Of a DNA stretch of 49,120 bases, positions 15,270 to 23,435 are shown in pieces. Location: assembly GCA_015063985.1 (NCBI GenBank), contig SVTC01000017.1:1-49120 (forward strand), in the 5' to 3' direction. Made by a program: the position numbers and the translations under genes. Every line of letters starts with the position of its first letter. Position 1 is the stretch's first letter. Under the pieces are notes generated by a model. That model did not search any database, was not told the origin of the DNA, and saw only the letters and a list, made by a program, of their open reading frames with translations. This stretch comes from Oscillospiraceae bacterium. Its GTDB lineage: Bacteria; Bacillota; Clostridia; Oscillospirales; SIG627.

Positions 15270-16865
15270 TTATCCTTTAAGGTAAAAATCTATTATACTT
15301 TCGGCACATCTTACGCCGTCAACAGCGCAGGATACTATGCCGCCTGCATAGCCCGCACCCTCTCCGCAGGGGATAAGGCCCTCAACAGAGGAATTAAGAC
15401 TATCGTCGCGGATGATCCGCACGGGAGATGAGCTTCTCGTCTCGGGGGCGGTGAGCACCGCATCGGGATAAGCAAAGCCCGAAAGCTTCGAATCCATATA
15501 AAGTATTGCTTCCTTTATTCGTTGGCAGATCTTTTCCCCAAGCACCTCTCTGAGATCCGTTGGCTTAACACCCGGCTTGTAGCTTGGTGTAAGAGCTCCA
15601 AAGCCCGAGGCGGGCCTTCCCAGAAGAAAATCCTCAAGGCGCTGAGCGGGAGCAAAATGATTCGCCCCGCCTAATTCAAAGGCACGCTTTTCCACCTGCC
15701 TTTGAAGCTCAATGCCCTTCAGAGCCCCATCGCCGGGAATATCCTCAGGGTCAAGCATACAAAGAAGCGCACTGTTGGCATTGACTCCATCTCTTTTACT
15801 GTAGCTCATACCGTTTGTTACCACCCCATCCTTTTCGGAGGATGAGGCAACGACAACTCCGCCGGGACACATACAAAAGCTGTGAACCTTGGCTCCGTCC
15901 GAGGAATTATAGCTAAGCTTATACTCCGCAGGAGGAAGCGAATATGCCTCAATGGCGTCCTTTCCGTATTGAGCAAGATCGATAAGGCTCTGAGGATGCT
16001 CAATACGCACTCCCAACGCAAAGGGCATAGCCTTCATCGAAACGCCCTTATTCTCGAGAAGGTAAAAAACGTCTGCGGCGCTATGCCCCACCGCAAGAAC
16101 ACACCTCTCGCATTCAAGGGATCCAAGCTTACCGTCCTTCAAGTAGCTGATCTTATTAAGCCTTCCATCGCGATCGACGGAAAAATCACAAAACCTTGCT
16201 CCGAAGATGACTTGTCCCCCAAGAAAGCATATCTCGTTTCTCATATTAAAAACAACGTTCGATAATACGTCTGTTCCGACGTGGGGCTTGGAATCGTAGG
16301 TTACGCTTTTTCCCGCTCCCGATGCGGCAAAGGTATCCAGAACAAAGCTTATTCTGTCATCGCGGATAAGAGTATTGAGCTTTCCGTCAGAAAATGTGCC
16401 GGCTCCCCCTTCCCCGAACTGAACGTTATTCTCGGGATCAAGCTCTCCCGTTTTCCAATATCTTTCAACCGCTTCACGCCTTGTAAAAACATCCCGACCG
16501 CGTTCAAGCACGATAGGCTTAAGCCCCGCACGGGCAAGCACAAGAGCACAAAACAGACCCGCAGGACCGCTTCCCACCACAACGGGTGAGGGTGCGCCCT
16601 TACAGCTTGGTATGGAATACGGCTTCTTTCTGTATTGGCTTATCCCTTCCTTTTCCATTATTCGCTTATTGATGATCTTGTCCGTATCCACCGCAACGCA
16701 GTATACGTAGCGGATCATATCCTTTTTTCGGCAATCAAGGCTCTTTTTCAGAATCTTTATTTTTTTAACGTTGGAGGGAGAGATCCCCAGCTTTTTTGCA
16801 CATTTTTTAATTAAAAGCTCCTCTTTTTCATTAGGCAAAAGAGTAATATTGTTTAATTGAAGCAT
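15270..16865 (-). CDS. FAD-dependent dehydrogenase, COG2509 type
   Basis: A 531-residue flavoprotein. Residues about 1-80 form a small alpha/beta domain; the FAD-binding loop GSGPAGLFCALVLARAG lies near residue 95, FGEGGAGTFSDGKL and AVGHSAADV mark further cofactor contacts, and GEGAGYAGGIVSCAVDG closes the fold. This is the widespread uncharacterised NAD(FAD)-utilising dehydrogenase family of Firmicutes; the substrate is unknown. The ATG at 16865 is chosen: an in-frame GTG at 16913 lacks any ribosome site and would run across the promoter of the divergent gene. First gene of the dehydrogenase-ygiQ-ybaK-sfsA operon. Confidence 0.9.
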   Translation of the reverse strand: MLQLNNITLLPNEKEELLIKKCAKKLGISPSNVKKIKILKKSLDCRKKDMIRYVYCVAVDTDKIINKRIMEKEGISQYRKKPYSIPSCKGAPSPVVVGSGPAGLFCALVLARAGLKPIVLERGRDVFTRREAVERYWKTGELDPENNVQFGEGGAGTFSDGKLNTLIRDDRISFVLDTFAASGAGKSVTYDSKPHVGTDVLSNVVFNMRNEICFLGGQVIFGARFCDFSVDRDGRLNKISYLKDGKLGSLECERCVLAVGHSAADVFYLLENKGVSMKAMPFALGVRIEHPQSLIDLAQYGKDAIEAYSLPPAEYKLSYNSSDGAKVHSFCMCPGGVVVASSSEKDGVVTNGMSYSKRDGVNANSALLCMLDPEDIPGDGALKGIELQRQVEKRAFELGGANHFAPAQRLEDFLLGRPASGFGALTPSYKPGVKPTDLREVLGEKICQRIKEAILYMDSKLSGFAYPDAVLTAPETRSSSPVRIIRDDSLNSSVEGLIPCGEGAGYAGGIVSCAVDGVRCAESIIDFYLKG

Positions 16866-16870
16866 AATAT

Positions 16871-16899
16871 TTGACTTTTTCCCGATCTGATGATATACT
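16871..16899 (+). promoter_or_regulatory. Promoter of the unrecognised gene at 16932
   Basis: TTGACT, 17 bp, TATACT, with the predicted transcription start about 26 bases before the proposed CTG start codon. Confidence 0.75.
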
Positions 16900-16931
16900 A
16901 AATATAATAACACAAAAAGGAGGCGAAAGAG

Positions 16932-17453
16932 CTGGTCACGGTACTTGCATCATTTGACTATAAAGGCTCCTCGTCAAAGAAATTTGTAGACGTCGTGTGT
17001 CCGATGTACACAACGGAATTAAGGCTTGATCTGAAAACAAAGGAGGCAATCGCCCAAACGGAATGCTTATTCCAGGCAAGCACTCCCGATCATATAATGA
17101 TTTTTTCCGAGAGAAAAAGAATTGTAAGACCGGTAATCGAAGCCGCAAGCATATCCGATGACGGTCAACTGACCTACTCCACATTCAATATAAAGAAGCT
17201 GAGGATGGGTCTTGATATTTACAAGGTCGACTACGAGCTTAACGAAAGACCGCTTAACAACAGAGCAAACAAGGTATATGATTATGCAATGCGCCGCGCT
17301 CTTGAGACCTCATCGCTTACTACCGTTGTCCTCATAAGCTTACCGCCCATTTCGAAAGAATGGGATTTCGACGGCTTTGCAAAAGCAATGCTTGAGATAA
17401 TCAACAGTGAAAGGATATATAAAGGCTCAAGCTCAGTCAGACTCTGCCGTTGA
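16932..17453 (+). CDS. Unrecognised cytoplasmic protein with apparent CTG start
   Basis: I do not recognise this protein of 173 residues. It has no signal peptide or TM segment and mixed alpha/beta composition, with a charged middle (KKLRMGLDIYKVDYELNERP) and a C-terminal helix. The reading frame stays open back to a CTG at 16932, 8 bp after a textbook AAAAAGGAGG (16914-16923) and downstream of a good promoter. The first ordinary start, GTG at 16995, has no ribosome site and would waste 63 bases of open frame. CTG starts are rare but real in bacteria. The 3' end overlaps the convergent nadE gene by 21 bases. Confidence 0.7.
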   Translation: MVTVLASFDYKGSSSKKFVDVVCPMYTTELRLDLKTKEAIAQTECLFQASTPDHIMIFSERKRIVRPVIEAASISDDGQLTYSTFNIKKLRMGLDIYKVDYELNERPLNNRANKVYDYAMRRALETSSLTTVVLISLPPISKEWDFDGFAKAMLEIINSERIYKGSSSVRLCR

Positions 17454-18188
17454 TACGGAATACTTAAAGCAAGGCATATACTCAAGCTTGAAAAGGTTTC
17501 TTTTATGAAGAGTATCGATCCTTTCCTTGGTTGAAGGGTCATCAATAACGCCCTCTCTTATATACTTATCGAGAACGGCATAGCTAAAGCCAAGATTATC
17601 CTCGTCGGTCTTTCCGCTGAGACCGTCAATGGGAGGCTTTACAACGAATTTTTCGGGAAGTCCGATATATCTTCCGATCTTAATTACCTCGTCTACCGTA
17701 AAGCAGCTCAAGGGAGAAAAATCACCGACAGAGTCACCGTAACGTGTGGAATAACCTACCCAATCCTCGGAAAGATTGCAGGTGTTTGCCACTCTTCCGT
17801 TAATGGATTGGCTTACGGCGTAAACAGTGCTCATTCTGATCCTTGCGGGAAGATTTGTAAGAGACTGACGGTTAAGAGTGATCTGATCTCCGATCCCCTT
17901 TACAACACCGTCCACCGCATCCTTTATATTAACGGTGCAGGACTTGATGCCGAGAAAATTACAAAGGTCTATAGAATAATCGATATCAAACTGATCACCC
18001 TGAGGCATCATAACTCCAAAAACTCTATCCTTACCCAAGGCCTTTACACAAAGAGCCGCAACGACAGAGGAATCCTTTCCTCCCGAGATCCCGAGAACAG
18101 CGGGACTGTCGGGTCCGTTCTTCTCAAAAAAATCTCTGATCCAAGCCACACACTTTTCGGTGGCGTCAACAACGTCAAATTTATACAT
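17433..18188 (-). CDS. nadE: NH3-dependent NAD+ synthetase
   Basis: A 251-residue NadE, which turns nicotinate adenine dinucleotide, ATP and ammonia into NAD+. The pyrophosphatase-type P-loop SGGKDSSV is near residue 37, and the substrate-binding stretch NTCNLSEDWVGYSTRYGDSVGD and LSGKTDEDNLGFSY are conserved. There is no glutaminase domain, so free ammonia is the donor. The start is the ATG at 18188 with GGAGGG 6 bp upstream; an in-frame ATG at 18245 overlaps the promoter -35 and is rejected. It is a single-gene unit with promoter at 18217-18245. Confidence 0.95.
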   Translation of the reverse strand: MYKFDVVDATEKCVAWIRDFFEKNGPDSPAVLGISGGKDSSVVAALCVKALGKDRVFGVMMPQGDQFDIDYSIDLCNFLGIKSCTVNIKDAVDGVVKGIGDQITLNRQSLTNLPARIRMSTVYAVSQSINGRVANTCNLSEDWVGYSTRYGDSVGDFSPLSCFTVDEVIKIGRYIGLPEKFVVKPPIDGLSGKTDEDNLGFSYAVLDKYIREGVIDDPSTKERIDTLHKRNLFKLEYMPCFKYSVSTAESD

Positions 18189-18216
18189 ATTTATCCCTCC
18201 GATCTTATATAGATAA

Positions 18217-18245
18217 ATTTTACCACAAGCCGAGAAAAAATGCAA
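18217..18245 (-). promoter_or_regulatory. Promoter of nadE
   Basis: On the minus strand TTGCAT, 17 bp, TAAAAT, just after the terminator at 18254-18286. Confidence 0.65.
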
Positions 18246-18253
18246 TAAGGAAA

Positions 18254-18286
18254 GATAAAAAGCGCAGTCAGACTGCGCTTTTTATC
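18254..18286. terminator. Terminator after the lipoprotein/small peptide genes
   Basis: A 16-bp near-perfect palindrome (18254-18269 with 18271-18286) whose arms carry A5/T5, so it can work in both directions. On the minus strand it ends the lipoprotein operon two bases after the small gene's stop codon. Confidence 0.85.
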
Positions 18287-18287
18287 T

Positions 18288-18380
18288 TTATATCGATTGA
18301 ATTATAATAGTATACACCGTGCCCGCAACCATTAAGAACGCAAGCAAAAGACAAAATATCCTTACCAAAAGCTTTTTCAA
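18288..18380 (-). CDS. Small single-TM peptide, 30 residues, TTG start
   Basis: A short frame between the lipoprotein gene and its terminator. It starts at TTG, 7 bp after a strong GGAGG-type site, and encodes a basic N-terminus (MKKLLVRIFC) followed by one hydrophobic stretch (LLLAFLMVAGTVYTIII) and a short tail ending SI. The stop is two bases before the terminator stem, so the frame fills the gap exactly. It looks like one of the tiny membrane proteins of Firmicutes, some of which act in stress or secretion, but I cannot name a family. Alternative: chance frame. Confidence 0.6.
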   Translation of the reverse strand: MKKLLVRIFCLLLAFLMVAGTVYTIIIQSI

Positions 18381-18395
18381 AACTACCCCTCCCTT

Positions 18396-20333
18396 TTATT
18401 CCGCGGCAGAGCTGACAGCGGCAGATGACGCAACCGAAGCCTGAACTGAGGAGGTGGCCGCAACAGACGATGAGGTCACGGGAGCAGCAGAGCTCGTCAA
18501 AGCAGACGAGATCGGTGCGGAAGAGCTCGCACTTACCGATGCAGGAGCCGAGCTGACAGGTATCGTATCCGAGGGAGCAACTGTCACGGTGGGCTTTACT
18601 GTTTCGGTAGGCTTTACAGTGACAGTAGGTCTGACGGTCGGCGTTGGCTTAGTTGTAGGCTTTGCCGTAGGAGCAACGGTCACAGTGGGCTTGACAGTTG
18701 CCGAGGGCGCTACCGTAACGGTAGGCTTGACAGTCGGCTTAGCTGTAGGAGCGACAGTCACAGTGGGCTGAGCCGTAACCGTAGGTGCTGCAATGGAGCT
18801 TGATGTAGCCGCGCCCGTCACGCTTGCGGGAACAGAGGACGTGGGGGGAGCGGGATGATTAAATATCTTATTACTCAAAAAGCGCTTAAACTGCTTTTCG
18901 TTCTGCTTATATATAGTTCTGAAATCTCCGCCTGCCGTAACCACACGGTAAATTGTATCGGTAGTGGCTGAAGCAAACTGATTATATACTCCGCCCAGCA
19001 AATAGCCTATCTCGTAGTAATTGGAATTGATAACGTCTTTAAGGATAAGTCCCTCTTTATTGCTGGATAGATACATATGCATATAAAGATCAAGATAAGC
19101 ATCATCCATAAGCTCATAGCTTGCAGCGTTAAGAGCATCTATAATCTTTCCCGTCAAAGCAAGATCGGAGCAGTTATCGAGAACAAAGACCGCCTGGAAG
19201 CTATTGTCGGTATAGCTGTAATACGAGCTTTGATCCGCAGAGGTCTTGGGGATAGGCGCGATCCCCACCGAAAAATCACAGTTGGTCATAGAAGCAAGAT
19301 CGCTTATCTCACTGATATAGAAAAGCATCTTACCCGAGCAGAAGCTATCAAGAGCGCTCTGTTGCTTCTTTTCATCGGCGCCGTAATAGGTCTTGGAGCT
19401 TCTGAGGCTTTTAATAATCTTGATTATGGGATTGGCAACCGAGGTCTCAACGTTAAGAACGGGATTATAAGGATGATCCAGCTTGAAGAAATTCACACCC
19501 GATGACGCCCAAACCATATTGATAAACTCAGCCTCATTGCAAGAGGACGAAAAGCCGTAATCCATTTTCATGGGAGAATTCTTTGCGGTGCTCTTATTTG
19601 CCCAATCAAGCAATAAATTCCAAGTCCAGGTGCCGGAATCAACGGTCTTTACCATATCCTCAAAGCCCTGAGCGGAAAACGCGGTCTTATTATAGAAAAG
19701 ACAATGGGAGTTTTCGGGGGATGCGGTATAATCGCCAACCACTCCGTAGGTTATCATACCCGTTGTAAGAGCATCCATTGCTTCGGAATCGTAATAGGGC
19801 TTATTAAAATCAACCCCCAGCGTATTCACGTTGGTATACATTGAATAGGTCACGAAAAGATCCAGCATATCAACGGGGGCAACCACCATATCACAGTTAA
19901 CTAAACCCGAATCACGGTCGATCCTGAGACTGTTGAAGAAATCACTTCCGGATATCTGAGCTTGAACAAGCTTAACGTTATACTTCTCCTCAACGGCGAT
20001 ATTTCTTTTAAGAGCAATATCGTCGATTATATCCGCCGCGGACGAGGGGAAGATATTTCTGGAGCGATATGCGGCTATTCTGATCTCCTTGCCGCCCATA
20101 TCCTCCTTCTCCAAGCGGTCAAAATAGCTTTCCTCGTTCTCTGTAGAGGGAGCCGAGCCGGAAGGAGCGGACGAGGTGACCGAGGACGAGGAGCCTACGG
20201 TATCGTTTGTGCTTCCCTGCTCGGTATCGGGAAAAGTCGGAGTTTGTTGACATGCACAAAGCACCGACGGAACAAGAAGTATCATAAGAAGGATCACGGG
20301 GACCATTCTGTTTATATTTATCTTTTTAAGCAT
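18396..20333 (-). CDS. Solute-binding-like lipoprotein with Thr/Pro/Ser repeat tail
   Basis: A 645-residue predicted lipoprotein. A basic N-terminus, hydrophobic core and lipobox-like LCAC give signal peptidase II cleavage before a Cys; a Ser/Thr/Gly linker follows. Residues about 85-480 resemble extracellular solute-binding proteins (family 1-like: NSHCLFYNKTAF, GTWTWNLLLDWANKS, SGKMLFYISEISDL). The last 150 residues are a low-complexity tail of repeats like PTVTVAPTAKPT and then Ser/Ala-rich sequence, which is unusual for a binding protein and suggests a wall-spanning or glycosylated stalk. There is no permease or ATPase gene nearby. The ATG at 20333 has GGAGG 8 bp upstream. Confidence 0.8.
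   Translation of the reverse strand: MLKKININRMVPVILLMILLVPSVLCACQQTPTFPDTEQGSTNDTVGSSSSVTSSAPSGSAPSTENEESYFDRLEKEDMGGKEIRIAAYRSRNIFPSSAADIIDDIALKRNIAVEEKYNVKLVQAQISGSDFFNSLRIDRDSGLVNCDMVVAPVDMLDLFVTYSMYTNVNTLGVDFNKPYYDSEAMDALTTGMITYGVVGDYTASPENSHCLFYNKTAFSAQGFEDMVKTVDSGTWTWNLLLDWANKSTAKNSPMKMDYGFSSSCNEAEFINMVWASSGVNFFKLDHPYNPVLNVETSVANPIIKIIKSLRSSKTYYGADEKKQQSALDSFCSGKMLFYISEISDLASMTNCDFSVGIAPIPKTSADQSSYYSYTDNSFQAVFVLDNCSDLALTGKIIDALNAASYELMDDAYLDLYMHMYLSSNKEGLILKDVINSNYYEIGYLLGGVYNQFASATTDTIYRVVTAGGDFRTIYKQNEKQFKRFLSNKIFNHPAPPTSSVPASVTGAATSSSIAAPTVTAQPTVTVAPTAKPTVKPTVTVAPSATVKPTVTVAPTAKPTTKPTPTVRPTVTVKPTETVKPTVTVAPSDTIPVSSAPASVSASSSAPISSALTSSAAPVTSSSVAATSSVQASVASSAAVSSAAE
18568..18790 (-). 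repeat. Tandem degenerate repeats coding the Thr/Pro tail
   Basis: About ten imperfect units of 18-36 bases, each encoding variants of PTVTVAPT or KPT, lie in the lipoprotein gene. In-frame repeats of this kind can change copy number by slippage or recombination. Confidence 0.7.
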
Positions 20334-20364
20334 CAAATTTGCCTCCATGCTATTATCACTTATT

Positions 20365-20393
20365 ATAATAGCATTTTTCTTTAAAAAAGTCAA
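20365..20393 (-). promoter_or_regulatory. Promoter of the lipoprotein gene
   Basis: On the minus strand TTGACT, 17 bp, TATTAT, with the ATG about 32 bp beyond the -10. It excludes the longer frame that would start at 20393. Confidence 0.75.
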
Positions 20394-20468
20394 TTCGATT
20401 TTATTAATTTACCGTTTGTTTGTTATTTATTTATAAATCACAAAAATAATAAAATTTCCAACATAACC

Positions 20469-20498
20469 TTTACATACCACCTGCAAATAGTGTATAAT
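20469..20498 (+). promoter_or_regulatory. Promoter of ispD-ispF
   Basis: TTTACA, 18 bp, TATAAT upstream of ispD. Confidence 0.7.
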
Positions 20499-20531
20499 AA
20501 AAGAACAAGTTATCGAGAGGAACGAGCTTTA

Positions 20532-21281
20532 ATGAAAGCAAAAAATCTTTTTATAAAAATGTCGGGCGCAATTGCCTCCGCTCTTAAGGATCACAAATGC
20601 GCCGCAATAATCACCGCCGCGGGAAGCTCCACAAGGATGAACGGCCTTTCAAAGCAGCTTATTGAGATAAACGGCAAAACTGTGCTTCAATATTCCATAG
20701 AAGCCTTTTGCGCTTGTGCCGAGGTAAAGCAGATAGTAATCAGCGCCAAGCCCGAGGAGAAGGCCATCATTGAATCCATCGTCCAAAAGGGCGACTTTTC
20801 CGTGCCGATAAAGGTAGTCTGCGGAGGAAGCACCCGTCAGGAATCGGTAAAAAATGCCTTTTTCGCAATAGACTGCTCCTGCGATTACGTTGCCATACAC
20901 GACGGAGCAAGACCTATGATAAGACCTGAGGATATATCTCTTTTATTTAAAAGCGCCTTCAGATACCGCTGTGCAACCGCAGGGCATCCCGTTTCCGATA
21001 CCGTTAAAAGGCTTGACAAAAACGGATTTATAAACGAGGACGTTGACAGAGAAGGTCTCTTTGCGGTTCAGACTCCCCAGGTATTTTACTGCGATATATA
21101 CAGAGCGGCTCTCGGGGCAGCGGAAAAAAGCGGGATATCCGTAACCGACGACAATTCCTTGGTGACCGCGGCAGGCTTTGCGGTAAAGCTTGTGGATATA
21201 CACAACAAAAACCTGAAGATCACTACCCCCGAGGATCTTGATATAGTAAGAGCCTCACTGAAAAAGGAGGAGCTGCAATGA
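20532..21281 (+). CDS. ispD: 2-C-methyl-D-erythritol 4-phosphate cytidylyltransferase
   Basis: A 249-residue IspD, the CTP-dependent third step of the MEP isoprenoid pathway. The nucleotide-binding loop AAGSSTRM is near residue 35, HDGARP is at about 120, and the C-terminal TTPEDLDIVRA segment is typical. An N-terminal stretch of about 25 residues before the Rossmann fold is longer than in most homologs; starts at 20532 or 20559 are both possible, and GAGAGG upstream favours 20532. Its stop overlaps the ispF start by four bases, so the two enzymes are made together. Confidence 0.95.
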   Translation: MKAKNLFIKMSGAIASALKDHKCAAIITAAGSSTRMNGLSKQLIEINGKTVLQYSIEAFCACAEVKQIVISAKPEEKAIIESIVQKGDFSVPIKVVCGGSTRQESVKNAFFAIDCSCDYVAIHDGARPMIRPEDISLLFKSAFRYRCATAGHPVSDTVKRLDKNGFINEDVDREGLFAVQTPQVFYCDIYRAALGAAEKSGISVTDDNSLVTAAGFAVKLVDIHNKNLKITTPEDLDIVRASLKKEELQ

Positions 21282-21757
21282 AGATACGAGTAGGACACGG
21301 CTACGACGTGCACAGATTTTGCGAAAACAGAAAGCTTTATATAGGATGCGTCAACATCCCCCACACCGAAGGGCTTTTAGGTCATTCCGATGCAGACGTA
21401 TTAAGCCACGCAATAATGGATGCGCTTTTGGGCGCCTGCGGTCTGAGGGATATAGGATATTACTTCCCCGACAACGACGACAGCTTTTTGGGAATATCGG
21501 GAACGGAGCTTTTAAAAAGGACCGCAAAAATTATAAGGCAGGAGGGCTTCGAGATATCAAACGTCGACTCCACGGTGATCGCCCAAGCTCCGCGGCTTTC
21601 CCCCTACATAAACGCAATGAAGGAGAATATAGCCCTTGCCCTTTCCATCCCCGTCAGCGACGTATCCGTTAAAGCAACCACCGAAGAAAAGCTGGGCTTT
21701 ACGGGCAGAAAAGAGGGCATAAGCGCTCACGCAGTATGCCTTGTAATAAAAAAATAA
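21278..21757 (+). CDS. ispF: 2-C-methyl-D-erythritol 2,4-cyclodiphosphate synthase
   Basis: A 159-residue IspF, which cyclises CDP-methylerythritol phosphate to MEcPP with release of CMP. The metal ligands are in GHGYDVHRF near the N-terminus, HSDADVLSHAIMDALLG follows, and KATTEEKLGFTGR near the C-terminus is the nucleotide-binding part. The length is normal. It is coupled to ispD by an ATGA overlap with AAGGAGGAG before the start and is followed by a strong terminator. Confidence 0.97.
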   Translation: MKIRVGHGYDVHRFCENRKLYIGCVNIPHTEGLLGHSDADVLSHAIMDALLGACGLRDIGYYFPDNDDSFLGISGTELLKRTAKIIRQEGFEISNVDSTVIAQAPRLSPYINAMKENIALALSIPVSDVSVKATTEEKLGFTGRKEGISAHAVCLVIKK

Positions 21758-21763
21758 TTTTTC

Positions 21764-21798
21764 CCTCTCTTGAAAAATATTCAAGAGAGGATTTTTTT
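21764..21798 (+). terminator. Terminator of ispD-ispF
   Basis: An 11-bp stem CCTCTCTTGAA/TTCAAGAGAGG followed by A and T7. Confidence 0.92.
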
Positions 21799-21809
21799 GC
21801 CCCTTATTT

Positions 21810-21842
21810 ATGACAATTATTTCTCCGACGGCGATGTATAAT
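21810..21842 (+). promoter_or_regulatory. Candidate Spo0A-type promoter of spoIIGA-sigE
   Basis: A perfect -10 TATAAT (21837-21842) stands 21 bp from the -35-like ATGACA (21810-21815). B. subtilis spoIIG has an unusually long 22-bp spacer and is activated by phosphorylated Spo0A. Two 5-of-7 matches to the 0A box TTCGACA lie nearby: TATGACA (21809-21815) and TCCGACG (21824-21830). The matches are weak individually. Confidence 0.5.
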
Positions 21843-21863
21843 ATCTCCAAAGGAGGTCGGGCA

Positions 21864-22655
21864 TTGGAAGAAACGGTATATCTGGACATTTATTTTATTA
21901 CTAATTTTCTTATGGATCTGTTATGCCTGAAGATCAGCGCAAGGATAATGGGAGAAAGGGGAAAAACAAGCAGGTTTATAACAGGTGCACTTATCGGAGC
22001 CTTTTACTCCGTGGCTTCTCTGGCGGCTTCGGAAAAAGGATTTGTATTTGCGGCTTTATGGATATTGACCGCCGTATTAATGGTAAAAATATCCATTCCC
22101 ACCCAAAACACAAAGGAACTTATAGGAGCAATAACGGCATTTTTTCTTTCCGTAAGTCTTTCGGGCGGTATAGTAGAGGGAGCAAGCAACGTTTTAAAAA
22201 GAATGAGCGGGGTGGTAATTCCCTATCAACTGCTATCAATATTACTGTGTATAACGGGGCTCATAGCCTTCATTCCTTTTTCCCACAGAGTAAAAAGTCT
22301 TTCCAAGCTCCAATGCATAAAAGCAAAGCTTTGCCTTTTGGAGAATGAATATGATATCAACTGTCTTATTGACAGCGGAAACCTCGCAAAAGAACCCATA
22401 AGCGGTCTTGAGGTAATGATAATATCCCCCAAAGCAAGCTGTGCATCCTTGGTAAAAAGACTGACTGAAGAAAGGATTCTCCCATTTTACTGTGTTGAAG
22501 TATCGACGCTTAGCGGAAGAAAGCTGCTTTTCGGCGTAAGACCAAGCTACATACAGTACAAAAGCAAAAAAACGAACAAGCTGATAATCTGCGTGGACAA
22601 CGAGCTTATTCCCAACGGAGAATGGGAGGCTATCCTGCCTGCAGGAATTTTTTAA
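21864..22655 (+). CDS. spoIIGA: Sporulation sigma-E processing protease SpoIIGA
   Basis: A 263-residue integral-membrane aspartic protease precursor. The first half has about five TM segments starting with the family signature [16 protein letters not shown]; the second half is the pepsin-like protease domain with active-site Asp170 in [12 protein letters not shown]. In the mother cell it cleaves the pro-sequence of sigma-E after a signal from the forespore. The start is a TTG 7 bp after AAAGGAGG; longer in-frame starts would overlap the promoter. It sits directly upstream of sigE, the arrangement seen in nearly all endospore formers. Confidence 0.95.
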   Translation: MEETVYLDIYFITNFLMDLLCLKISARIMGERGKTSRFITGALIGAFYSVASLAASEKGFVFAALWILTAVLMVKISIPTQNTKELIGAITAFFLSVSLSGGIVEGASNVLKRMSGVVIPYQLLSILLCITGLIAFIPFSHRVKSLSKLQCIKAKLCLLENEYDINCLIDSGNLAKEPISGLEVMIISPKASCASLVKRLTEERILPFYCVEVSTLSGRKLLFGVRPSYIQYKSKKTNKLIICVDNELIPNGEWEAILPAGIF

Positions 22656-22672
22656 ATAAGAAAGGAAAGAAT

Positions 22673-23359
22673 ATGAAGCTTATCGATCTGTTTTCAAAGC
22701 TGTTCAAGCTTTTCCCCCAGTGCCATTACATCAACGGACCCTCTCAGCTACCCGCTCCTCTCTCATCGGAAAAGGAGCAGGAATACCTTTTAAAGCTTTC
22801 ACTGGACCCCGACGATATGGTGGCAAGAAACGTACTGATAGAGCACAATCTTCGGCTCGTGGTATACATAGCAAAAAAATTTGAAAATACCGGTATACTG
22901 ACCGAGGATCTTGTCAGCATAGGAACCATCGGACTTTGTAAGGCTGTGGCAAGCTTCAAGGCGGAAAAAAACATAAAGCTTGCAACCTATGCCTCAAGAT
23001 GTATTGAAAACGAAATACTTATGTACCTGAGAAAAAACGCCGCTCAGCGCTCGGAGGTCAGCATCGACGAGCCCTTGAACACCGACGGAGACGGAAACGA
23101 GCTTGTTTTATCCGACGTTTTGGAAAGCGAAGGAGAGGTATGCGACAACCTGGAGCAAAGGGAGGAGCAGAAGATCATAAGAAACGCAGTTATGAAGCTC
23201 TCTGAAAGAGACAGAAGTATAATAATATTAAGATTCGGACTTTTCGGAGAAAAGGAGCAGACTCAAAAGCAGGTAGCTGACAAGATGAACATCTCCCAAT
23301 CATATATTTCCAGGCTTGAAAAGAAGATCATCAGAAAATTAAAAAAAGAAATTGTGTAA
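22673..23359 (+). CDS. sigE: RNA polymerase sporulation sigma factor sigma-E
   Basis: A 228-residue sigma-70-family factor with region 2 ([16 protein letters not shown], then [14 protein letters not shown] and [15 protein letters not shown]) and region 4 ([23 protein letters not shown]). The N-terminal 17 or so residues are the pro-sequence, with the processing zone before [14 protein letters not shown], which aligns with YYIGGSEALPPPLS of B. subtilis. Sigma-E directs early mother-cell genes. It begins 17 bp after spoIIGA with AAAGGAA. The sigG gene that often follows is not here; a yqeG-type gene follows instead. Confidence 0.96.
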   Translation: MKLIDLFSKLFKLFPQCHYINGPSQLPAPLSSEKEQEYLLKLSLDPDDMVARNVLIEHNLRLVVYIAKKFENTGILTEDLVSIGTIGLCKAVASFKAEKNIKLATYASRCIENEILMYLRKNAAQRSEVSIDEPLNTDGDGNELVLSDVLESEGEVCDNLEQREEQKIIRNAVMKLSERDRSIIILRFGLFGEKEQTQKQVADKMNISQSYISRLEKKIIRKLKKEIV

Positions 23360-23376
23360 ACAATGCCCTCGGTATA

Positions 23377-23405
23377 TTTACAAAAAGCAAATTTTATGGT
23401 ATAAA
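23377..23405 (+). promoter_or_regulatory. Promoter of the YqeG-like gene
   Basis: TTTACA, 17 bp, TATAAA, ending about 30 bp before the start codon. Confidence 0.7.
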
Positions 23406-23435
23406 TATAGTAAATAATTACCAAAGGAAAATACG

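Noticed and set aside
16866-16913. N-terminal extension of the FAD dehydrogenase to a GTG
   Set aside because: It lacks a ribosome site and would overlap the promoter and leader of the divergent gene.
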